Assembly (NCBI GenBank): GCA_022266195.1
Contig: WHVY01000006.1
Coordinates: 4,836,001 to 4,900,000, forward strand
Reading direction: 5' to 3'
DNA: 64,000 nt
From: Tetranychus cinnabarinus
Taxonomy: Eukaryota > Arthropoda > Arachnida > Trombidiformes > Tetranychidae
Shown here: piece after piece, positions 10,144-20,300 of the stretch
Layout of the letters: the number at the start of each line of letters is the position of its first letter
Numbering within the stretch: position 1 is the stretch's first letter
The notes under the pieces: model-generated
What the model saw: only the letters and a program-made list of their open reading frames with translations
Told to the model about the DNA's origin: nothing
Databases searched by the model: none
Program-made: the position numbers and the translations under genes

Positions 10144-10806
10144 ATTAAACCTGAAAAACATTAATAAACCATGAAAAGTGAGATTATTTCAACCAATAAC
10201 AAAATGTTACAGTTATAAAGTAAAAATCTTTCACTTCTAGGAAAGGTGGGTTCATGCTGGCACAAGGATATCCAGTTTAGCTTTAAATTTCTCTGGAAAA
10301 ATATCGAAACTGCACCAAACTTGATCCATTGTTTCTTTGTCAAAATACCATTCAAATCATAATTAAAAAACTCGTTGCAATTTTCGTTTCCAGATTTTTG
10401 TTGCATGTTCCACCATCGTTCAACAGCGCATCGAAATGGTTACTAACATCAATCTTTGAATCAGTCTTTGTTCGATTTATTCCACCTCAACCTTCTTCTT
10501 CATCAACACGTATTTTGTATCATAGTTGGTCAATCAGCATATTGATAAATGGATTACAATGGGATAATAACAACACAGTCAGTGAACTTTATTTCGTGTT
10601 TACATTTTCAATTTAAACTTTACGCCATCTATGTCTTGAAAAATAAACCTCTTGTCTCTCCATGACAATTGGAAGTTGTTGCTACACTTTGGTAACCAAG
10701 GGCTACCAAACCATCTGATCTCAATGACATTTAACTAAATGCGTATCATTTAACATTTATCTACGTATGTATTCACATTGCCACGTTTAAATCAGAATAA
10801 ATTCTC
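10144..10806. other. Divergent spacer between P450 relic and Nudix copy B
   Basis: The left half is the third copy of the P450 upstream region; the shared box is at about 10227-10245. The right half is the 5' flank of the plus-strand Nudix gene. Short open frames here have no recognisable domain. Confidence 0.5.
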
Positions 10807-11680
10807 ATGTTACTGGCTACTTTAGTTCCCAAGTTGATTGGTTTTCGTGCTTGTATTCCCCGTACATTATCTGCGACGTTATCTTCATCGTCTTCTTCTT
10901 CTGGTTCCACAACATCACTCAATGAAATGTCACTTCGATCTTTAACATTAGATGAAGCCTTACAGTTAACTGACCCGTCAGGTAATATTCATGCAGCTCA
11001 TTGTCTACTTTACTGTAAAACAGTTGATGGCGATGTGGAAGGCATGTTTGGCTTGTGCCAGGTTCGATTTGATGGTCAACTAGGCTTTCCTGGTGGGGTT
11101 ATTAAATCGGAAGAATTAAGTTCTGTTAGTGGTATGATCGCTGGATTAAAAAGAGAGCTTGAAGAAGAGATTAATTTTTTCGTTCAATCAAGTGAATCCG
11201 ATCCAGATGGTACCAATGGATTCCAACATGTCTCGACTTACATTGATGATTCTATTCAAGCTAGCAAATCACCCCTTCGTGTCAACATTTATCATTTTTT
11301 CATTAAACAAATCAGTGAACAAGAATTTAAGCAATGTGAAGCCCAACATGTTCAATCAACCCATTTCCCAATCGAATCGTTGGGTATTTTTCGTGTACCC
11401 ATGATTGACCCAGATAATTGCAAAGAAACGACAATTTTCAAATATTACAAGAAAAGAGGAAGTTTTCTTGTTAATTTTTTTAAACACTACTTTGCAGGTA
11501 AATGTATTAAATTATCAATTCAACAAATCCAACTTATCTAATTAATTTATCTCTTTTATTTCTATTTCCATATATCTAGGAATCGGCAAAAATCAACTTT
11601 ATGATTCCCTGGTTCATCTTGATTGTTTAACACCAAATTATTTGGCACAACTGGAACCATATATCCGAAAGTGTGTCTAA
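10807..11680 (+). CDS. NUDT16-like Nudix hydrolase, copy B (two exons)
   Basis: Exon 1 is 10807-11497 and exon 2 is 11580-11680; the 82-bp phase-1 intron starts GTAAAT and ends CTAG. The product is 263 aa. The first 30 residues (Arg/Leu/Ala/Ser, no acidic residue) look like a mitochondrial presequence. HAAHCLLYC at about 62-70, RFDGQLGFPGG at 87-97 and the Nudix helix RELEEE at 116-121 place it in the NUDT16 subfamily. Exon 2 supplies the C-terminal helix (IGKNQLYDSL). It is the paralogue of copy A, on the opposite strand, with identical intron position and length; copy A lacks the Ser-rich presequence, so the two may differ in cell location. Expected activity: RNA decapping or hydrolysis of deaminated purine nucleotides. 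Substrate is unproven. Confidence 0.88.
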
Positions 11681-12412
11681 GAACGAGCTTACTATTTGTA
11701 TCTATCCATTCATATCAATCAATCAAAACTGAAGCCTACCATTTCCATTGACCGTTGGCATAACCAATATCATAGTATCGTCCTTACATATTGTCCAAGT
11801 GTCCGCTCTTATTTTCCTGTTACACTATTTTCAGCCTTTATTCATCAACTCTTTGCCATTAATTTAATCATAAACATCATCGAAATTATTTAAATTTGGG
11901 AGATTGATTCGACATTTGGCTATTTAATGAGTTACTTGATAACAATGAATCAATACAGATTACCAAGAAACAAAGCGAAGTCTTTTTGAATGGCATTGTC
12001 AAATACAACCAATATAATTGAAATTTTAGATTGATAACAAAAAGACATTGGCACTTCTGAGTTGCGGATGTAGTAACACTGTAAAAAAGGATGTTCTACA
12101 TCTTTGAACCAAGTGTATTTTTGCTGGGAAAATGAATCATTCACTAAATGTACAAGATGATATCTTGATTGATTGACATTTTCCAAGTTTGGGCATTTTG
12201 ATTAGACAACAAATTGATCAACAAATTTCATCAACAAGCAAACAAGTTATTTCATTTTCATAATGAAAAAGAAACTGATTGGATTCCGAAGTGTCCAGAC
12301 AACCCATTTAAAAAGGAAAGTCTTCCTTTTCCAATGTGAACCATCCAATGACCCGAAAATCATGATACCAACTAATCTATTGAATGTTCCGTTAAAAGTG
12401 AAAGTCTTATGA
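11681..12412. other. Convergent spacer (3' ends of two genes)
   Basis: Holds the 3' untranslated regions of Nudix copy B (plus) and the unknown gene at 12413-14218 (minus). A 78-codon minus-strand open frame (11950-12186) has no recognisable domain and no splice link to the gene upstream, so I do not call it. Confidence 0.45.
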
Positions 12413-14218
12413 TTAATCAATGTATTCCGATTCAATCGAATGGATCAATTCTTTTTCCACTTCATCATACGATTCCACTTTAGCTGAAAAGTCGAAAAAA
12501 AAACAAAATTTCTGAATAAAATTGTAATAAAACAATGTATTGAATTTACTTTTAATCGGCCTGTCCATCTCTTTACATATCATATCCTCAATAGTCTAGA
12601 AATAGAGAAAAGAAAAATTAATGAATATAAATGTAGTTTAAATTGTCAGCAATTAATTTACCTCAAATTTATCTTCCTGATCAGCGTTTTTGCTACTCTC
12701 GTCCAATATTGGATTGAAATTATCAATTTCCTAGAAAACAAAACATTTGCTTATTGACCATATTAAATGAGCAAAACCTAAACAATCAATAATTTAACAA
12801 TTACCTTTACTGAATCACTAGCAGAGTCATCAGTTTTGATTAAAGAGTCCATTGATCTATTACCATAGTCAGATTTACTTCCACTATTAAACTGGTAAAC
12901 AAGATACAAATGAAAAGGAAAACAAAAAGTGAATCGTAATGACAAATCAATAAAAATGAACATTAAAAAGGACCAATACAAGATGATTAACCTGACAACA
13001 AATTAATGAAAGTTTAATAATTCAATTATACGTCAATAAAGACTGTATCAATTTAAAAGCAACATCAATACGAACCAGAAAAGTTCAAAGATTGAAATAG
13101 AAAAAAAAATAAATTCCAAATTTTCCATTGAAAACAAAACCTAAACCTAAAGTCACAATACAACCTAACCCAACCGAACCCAACTCAATGGATTCAAGTT
13201 GAACTCAACCTTTAAGCCTGAAAAAGCATTAATTTTAAACAAATTAATGATGTTTCAATGATTAAATAAAATCTATTGAATAATCATTTAAAAATGGTTA
13301 ACTCACCCTTTCATCAGTCGACTCAATGTTTCCAAGACTTCGTCCTCGTCTCCATTTGTAAGGCGATGGAGTCAACAAATCGTCCGATTCCGAAAGCAAC
13401 TTGTCAATCTCAAAGATTACTTGATCAGTTTCCTTTTTACCATCAATATCAAGTGTAACCTCATCTTCACTCTGCTTAACATCATTAACTTGATTCGCAT
13501 CAACACTACTAATCAACTTGGAACATTTTTCATTTTCTTTGAAATCTTTATCCATCAATGAGATTCTATTAATCAGTTGATGATGATGTAACTTTAATGG
13601 ATTCCTTTCACCTTTTGAGCGATAATGTTCTTGTTGTCTGTCTTGATGAGCAAAGCTATTATTTAAACCATTAATAGATGATAAAGACAGGGATGAAGGT
13701 GATAATGAAGGTGATGAAGGAGTTGATAAAGGTGTTGTTGGTGTTGTTGTTAATAAAATGGAACTAGAATTACAGTCGATTCTCGAGTTGATCACTGAAT
13801 CAGTAAATGAACAATTTTTGTTGGTTGCATGAACAGAACTAGAGTTGTTTAAAAAGTGTAAAATTTCGTTCATCTCTTTATCATTTCCATTTCCATTTAA
13901 ATGATCTCTATTCACACTATTGACTCTGTTGTTTCGATTATTATTATTAGATTCAATGTTGCTCAAAATATTGACATTCACCATGTCAGGTGAAGACAAC
14001 AATTGACTTGGTAATAAATGTTGAAAGGCAGGGGATGATGACATGGAAGATGAAAATGTTGATCTATTAGTTTCAGGATAAGTTGAGCTTGCTTGTTCGT
14101 GTGAAGGTTCAACCAATAATTCACTTGAATAATTTTTATTTGAACCAAATAACAGTTGAGGACCATTTTCAGTCACGGAAATTGATTTAAATTCATCTTT
14201 ACTCGAACCAAGTCCCAT
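12413..14218 (-). CDS. Unrecognised Ser/Asn-rich protein, possible N-myristoylation (five exons)
   Basis: Exons on the minus strand are 13307-14218, 12805-12891, 12662-12730, 12550-12595 and 12413-12483. All have GT-AG introns (415, 74, 66 and 66 bp) and compatible phases (0, 0, 0, 1). The joined product is 394 aa ending SEYID. The start at 14218 is preferred over the upstream in-frame Met (14326) because it gives MGLGSSKDEF, a good N-myristoylation consensus (Gly2, Ser6), followed by Lys. The body is low-complexity: Ser/Asn/Thr/Pro runs around residues 60-225. It is followed by a more conserved-looking acidic segment (VIFEIDKLLSESDDLLTPSP, then a KWRRGRSLGN motif that looks like a basophilic-kinase site) and an acidic, charged helix at the C-terminus (YDEVEKELIHSI). 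I do not recognise the family. It could be a membrane-tethered scaffold or signalling adaptor; function is unknown. Confidence 0.7.
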
Positions 14219-14337
14219 GTTTAGAGTTGAACATGATGACAATAAGCACAACACACAATTGGAACACTTCGACGAAACGAAAAGAAAATAATTTCGAACA
14301 AATCCAAATCGAATTTCACTTTTCAAAATTCTACTCC

Positions 14338-14662
14338 AAACAACTGGGAGTGAATATCCAAGCTGGGAGTAAAATATGATTGGGAGTGAAAATCGTTGGG
14401 AGGCAAAATTATGATGTAGGCAAAATTAAAATTTATGATAAAAAATCGAAAAAATTCACAAAATTTCGACTTCCAAATTCCACAATTTTCCAAAACTGAG
14501 AGTGAAAATCGTTGGGAGGCAAGATAAATTGATGAGAAAAAAATCCCCGAAAATTTCGAATTCCAAATTCTACAATTTTAACCGGAAAACTGGGAGTGAA
14601 TATCCAAGCTGGGAGTGAGAATTCTGAAGATTGGGAGTGAATATCGTGGGAGTAATGGTCAG
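14338..14662. repeat. Degenerate array of CTGGGAGTGAA-type motif
   Basis: About nine copies of (C/T)TGGGAG(T/G)GA-like sequence in 320 bp, including two near-identical blocks. AACTGGGAGTGAATATCCAA recurs at about 14342 and 14588, and GAGTGAAAATCGTTGGGAGG at about 14384 and 14500. It lies 120-440 bases upstream of the start of the minus-strand gene, so it could be a promoter-proximal array or a decayed minisatellite. Confidence 0.6.
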
Positions 14663-16806
14663 AGTCGAGAAGCCGAACAGTGAAATTTATCACTCAGTTG
14701 AACCATGGAAAAACATGGTTGTCATGGAATTGGAATAATTAAATTTTCATTTTTATTCCTTTTCTTGATTGATTGATGTTTTTGTTGCTTTAAAAATGTT
14801 GACTCACACAGTAAAAGTAATGTTTTTTTGCTCTGATACTTGGATTGTTAATCGTTTGTTTTCAATATACTCCAATAAAATGCTTAATAATGCACTAACT
14901 GGGAGGTTAAAATAGCTGTTGATGTTATAAATGAAATTTAATTTTTTGGTTTTCTTTCGTTTAAAGCTTTTCTCAAATCGGAAGACAAGTTATGATGCAA
15001 GTGAAAAAGGGTTGACTGTCAATAGATATTTTTATTTGTTCATTTTTTACTTTATAGTTGAATTGAGAGTTGGCCAAAGTTATGAGTTATTAGGGATATA
15101 AAGAGAAATGGTGGAAGAATACAAGTTATTGATGTTTCCATAGAAATAAATTTATCACGAAAAGAAAATGAAACTAATCATTTGTGGATTCCATTTTGAA
15201 ATGTAAAAAAATAAGGTTAAGGGAATGATATAATTGATGGTTCACTTTGGTTGGACATCAATCAATTAATTCACTTTCAATAGTTTTCCTTAACAATTGA
15301 ATTGTGTCAATGGTTATCGCTCGATACAAGGTTAGAAATGCAAAGCAAATCCTTAAGTCATTTTACTTTCTGCAACAATAAAATTCAACTTGTCAATGGT
15401 TCATTTCAATATAATAAATTTCCATTCGCAAAAATGAAGTCTCAATGAATCGACGAAATAAAATTCTGATTTTTCCGTATTTCAGTTTAAAACCTTTCCA
15501 CTTCAAATTTCATTTCATCAAAACTTTATGAAAGCTCAACTTTTCTAGATAATTTTCAGCTCGATTTATGAAGTATTGTTCTGAAGAAAAATGTCGAAGC
15601 TTAAGATTGAAAGGTTGTAAAAGTCTTGATTGTCAATTTACTCTTCAAAATTTTCGACCGAGCATTATGTTTTGTTTCTTACTAGAACGAACGGTTGATC
15701 GTTCGCAGCTATTTGACACAAGTCGTTAGGACAAACACAATTATTAGGTCAAAAGAATCTTGATATTCTTGGAGTTTAGTTAAGATTGGACTGCGAACTG
15801 TTGGTATTATTTTCAATGACTTTTATTTGCTAGTCTTAAGAAATGTTCAATAGTCAACGAATCGAAGCTTTATATGAAGTTAAAAATCTCTATCGAACTG
15901 ATTCATAAATTTTTGGAGAGTTGACGATTCATCGAGAAAAGGTCCATAACAAGAAATTTGAAATAAAACCAGAAAATAATATTCATTCCTGTTATGAGCA
16001 GAAAAGGTAGTGACATCTATTTGACGAAAAGTATGATGAACTTCGATGAAATTTATCTAATTTCGTTGAGAATTTCCACTCTTATCTTTACGAATTGAAA
16101 GTTTATTGAGAGTAATCAACTAAGCATGTTTGAAAATTTTTACCTCAAGTGCCACTGTTACAACAGATAAACTGACTTTTGTTGATGCAGAGCTGATTGT
16201 TACTAGATGCCTCAGATGGCAGCAGATTCATTTCATTCTTGAATTGAAACAAATTTTGTCCTTGCATGGCTCATTCATCTCATGTGTATGAGCAGCAAGA
16301 GTAAACAAAATGAAATACAAAACTTGCTCAGTGTTGAGATAAACTTTGAGTTGCCTTTTTTTACACCCAATAATGATCTTCATTTCAATCTCAAGTTTCA
16401 CAGTTTAAAAATAAGTTTACAAATTGCAAGAAAAATTCAAGGGTCAAAGTGGAAATATTAACTGGACAAGTGTTTTCCAAGTTTCAAGCGAAAGCATCGT
16501 TAATTGTGCAAAATGAATCACCTAATGGTAACCCGATTAATCGGCAGCAAATCAACCATCTGATCGAGGACGAGTTTCATTGCAATTATTGTTACCTTCA
16601 AGTGACCAAAGTGTTTCAACGTAAACAATTTGATGAAACAAATTTTGTGCAACATTAAGAGTTGACCATTTACTTGATTAAAAATGTAATTGCAGTTTAA
16701 CGTTTGTACAGATTGTTAATCAAGTTGTACAAGATTAACCCTTGTTAATTGTTTGTCTTGATCAGTGTGTTTGGTGAGTTTGTTCAACACTCTATTTAAG
16801 GTGAAA
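14663..16806. other. 5' flank of the Sidestep-like gene
   Basis: AT-rich intergenic sequence between divergently transcribed genes; it should hold the promoter and 5' untranslated region of the plus-strand receptor gene. I see no TATA box or exon I can defend. Short open frames show no domain. Confidence 0.4.
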
Positions 16807-17344
16807 ATGTTTAATGTTTCAATGGATCAGTTTATCAGCTTAACTGCCTTGATTTTCCTTGTCTTTATCCGCAAATCAATATCATCATCATCACCATCTT
16901 CATTACCATCTTCATCATCATCAACCTCTTCAACATCAACATCAACATCATCATTAATCACTTCTTCCCTTTCAAGTTCAACTTTATCCTCAGACATCTC
17001 TGGGTCCAAGTATAAAGCCTTAATTGGAGGTAAAATTGAATTACCTTGTAACGTTTCAACATCGACCAATAACGATGCTGTGACTACCATCTTTTGGTAT
17101 AAAGGTGATACCCAAGGTTCACCCATTTATACGGTTGATGCTCGCAACTCTAGCCCCAACCTTGACTCAGCCAACAGGTTTACCAGTGAATACTTGAAAG
17201 GCCGAGTTTCCTTCAACATTTCCGTCCAATTTGCATTCCTCATCATCTCACCGGTTCGAGAAGAAGACAATGGTGCATATCGATGTCGTGTCGACTTTAG
17301 ATGGTCACGAACCGTCAACACACTCGTCTACCTCGAAGTTATTG
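16807..17344 (+). CDS. Sidestep-like gene, exon 1 (signal peptide and Ig1 V-set)
   Basis: Met at 16807 precedes a hydrophobic stretch (SLTALIFLVFI) that reads as a signal peptide. A Ser/Thr run of about 45 residues follows (TCA/TCT codon repeat, 16878-16980), then the first Ig domain with its Cys pair (ELPC and YRC) and canonical Trp (FWYKG). The donor GTGAGT follows LEVI. The Ser run is unusual for the family and probably arises from trinucleotide slippage. The acidic minus-strand frame over it is a shadow. Confidence 0.88.
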
Positions 17345-20300
17345 GTGAGTTCATCTCAGACTAACACCATTTCATCAGGTTGAGTAACAATAAATGTCAC
17401 CCAGAATTCATCGAATACAAGTCAATAAATAAAGGACCTTGACCTTGAAATATAGCAAATAACTATTCGCGAAATTTTCATAGATTTTTCAAGTCTCTAG
17501 GTCACTCAGAGGCCGAGTAATAGACGTTTAACATCGGTAAAATTAGCTGAAACGCCCTGTATTTTTCGAAATGCTCTGTTATTAAGATTGAAATACTTTA
17601 AAAACTAGGTAAATGATACCAGCTAAATAAGGTGCAATCATTATACTGGAAAATCTGATGCAAAGTTTATTTTGCAACAAATCATCAGTTAATCATCATT
17701 TACTAAAACGAGATAAGAAAATGCTGAAACACTAAGAGTTTAACAAGAAGCATTAGTAAACTTGACTCATGACTAGACTAATCAGAGGTGATTTGATGCC
17801 TAACCTAACCGAACTTAACCTAAAAATAAACTCTTACAAAGCTTTGTAAAAAGTCTGACTCAAGGAACTTAGTCTTTATGAAAACTGATTAACAGATAAA
17901 CTGACGATGTTACTTTGATGACTAAAGTTGATTTCATTTTTTATCGATCCAAGGTCTAAACTTGTCATAAGTCAATCAAATCTTTTCTTGTCACATTGAA
18001 TCATTCAAAGTTTATAGTCTTGAGCATTTCAATTAAAATGTCTTCAAATTTAAATTCAACTCGACAACAAACAAAATGTTGATCCAAATTGAAAGAAAGC
18101 AAATTCATTGAATTTCATTTATTTATTACTTCTTTACAAAGATCAAACCTATTGCTACATTTGTTGCATCCAACCTCATATCTATCAATATCAATGTGTA
18201 ATTCAATTAAATTTTGGTTCATTTACTATTAACTTTACATTCAGTACAATTCAAAGCTTATTATAGTGCAACATAGTTGAACCTTGACTTTGCTTGTTAC
18301 TCTTTTCCTTTACTCGTGTGATCAGTATAACTCAATATTACGATAGCATTTCTTGCTCTTGATTTTCATTAAAAGTTAAAAAACACTTTGTAATGTTGTG
18401 AGTGGCATTCAAGTGAAAAGCACATGAAAAAACATAGGAATAAAAGTTTCATGATCTTTTCAGAGTTACATCATGTCTATATATATATATTTTATCTGCA
18501 ACTAGGTAAAGAGTAAAACTCAATTTCAACTGTTTTTCCTCATTCTTTCAACCTTTCAAAGTTCACCAAATCATCTGGTTAAATCAATCTAGTTAGTTTA
18601 TCAGAGAATTCAGGAAAATTAAATTCTCTTTTTGGCTTGACAAACAATATGAATCTAATGACAACAGACTTGAAACTCTTGAAATGTTGGTCAAGTTTTA
18701 ATCAAACAATTTTGCATTTATCATGAAAATTGAAAATACATTCAAGTGCTGATTTCAATTGGAATGAATATTTTGACCTAATTTTCATCATTTCAATTAC
18801 AATTGAAAAAAGGTGCAACTTTATTCGATTTAATCAAATTCAGTTTATGCTACTCAATGAAGGATCAACTGAATAATTTTCCTGGCTTCATGGGTGCCTG
18901 GTGTCCATACATGTTGAAACTGTTCACCATTAATCTGGGTGAAAATGGAAAAGAGATTTTGATGGACTTTGAGTGGTGAGATGTTTGGTCAATAACAATA
19001 ATGTGTAATTGGAAGTAAGCAGGGTAAAAATGTATAGGTAAATAAATATCATCATGTTGAAAAAAAGATGCTGGATGAAATGATAATAATGGGAATGTGA
19101 GGGATGGAAGGGAAGCTTCATGACAAGTTGATACGTTAATGTACCGTGTGATAAGGTATTTGTTTGATTGAGTTGAGATGAGAATTGTGTGTGAAGGAAA
19201 TTATATTCATGATGAGAAGAAAGAGAAAAGTTTTATATTGAAGATAAAGAGAAAGACTGGGAGTGAAAGAAAGGAAAAAGAATAGAATATCCAGGAAATT
19301 AGCAAATCACAGGGAAAACTGTATAAATATTATTCTCAACAATCGACCAGCAATTAAATTCAACAAGAATATTGACCAAGAAATGACATTACCATCTTAT
19401 TTCAATATTGAAACTCTTTGGAAACAATTTATTCTCTACTTTTATTCACATTTATCAAATTTTCACTCCCAGCTGAATGGGTCGACTTCCAGTTTATTCA
19501 CTTTAGAGATAAGATCACATCGATCGACTTAAACAACCTTGATTAATAAAGCAAAATTACTTTAATAATAAATATTTTTATCGTCTGACTGGGATTGAAT
19601 TAATACTCTTTGATCTAAAGATGAAAATGAGAGATACAGGGAGTGAATTCAGAGAATTTGATATTTTTGTATTGTTAAAAATTAATCTGACATAAACACC
19701 ATCTTGACTCACTAAGAGTCTCTAAGATCATGGTCTTCAATAAGCACAATGATTACGACATTTATGAGTTTTGCAGTACGAATGCTCACATGAGCTCTGG
19801 GAGTTACATACCATATTTGCAATTGCAGTTTGACCGAGCAGCTCTAGGTCTCTCCCTCAGCAGTAACACAAGGCTTGGCTAAGCCCGAGTTAATGCCTGA
19901 ATCGGTCACACTGCTAAGGGACTCGAACCCATGACATCTAGTTGGAAGCCAGACATCATAGCCACATGACTCGATCCTTTTCCATGCCTTCACTTACCAA
20001 ACCTTTAACTACTCGGCTACCGATTGTTAATATAAATAAATTACTATTTGGTCTACATTATTGTTGAACCAGTATTAACATTTTTGCTTGAATGGAAATA
20101 TTAAAAACTTTAGACTGAAAAAAGAAACTATTATAATGGAAATCAAATATTAATAACTGATTAAATGATTGCGTGGGTGGATAAGTAGTTTTGTCTTGTG
20201 TTTATTCAGTGTTTAGCTTAAATTTTTTTAGCCAAAAGTAAAGCTCAAAGTGTTTTAGCTCGAACTGATTACGCCAACGTTCATTCAACTTAAACCTTTT

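Noticed and set aside
11950..12186. 78-codon minus-strand frame in the convergent spacer
   Set aside because: No recognisable family and no splice-compatible link to the neighbouring gene; probably 3' untranslated sequence.
16827..17126. Acidic minus-strand frame, Asp/Glu-rich
   Set aside because: It is the reverse-strand shadow of the Ser/Thr codon run and Ig1 of the Sidestep-like exon 1.
19915..20025. A genuine tRNA gene
   Set aside because: Box A and box B are present, but no acceptor stem pairs and the spacing is too long; it fits a SINE head.
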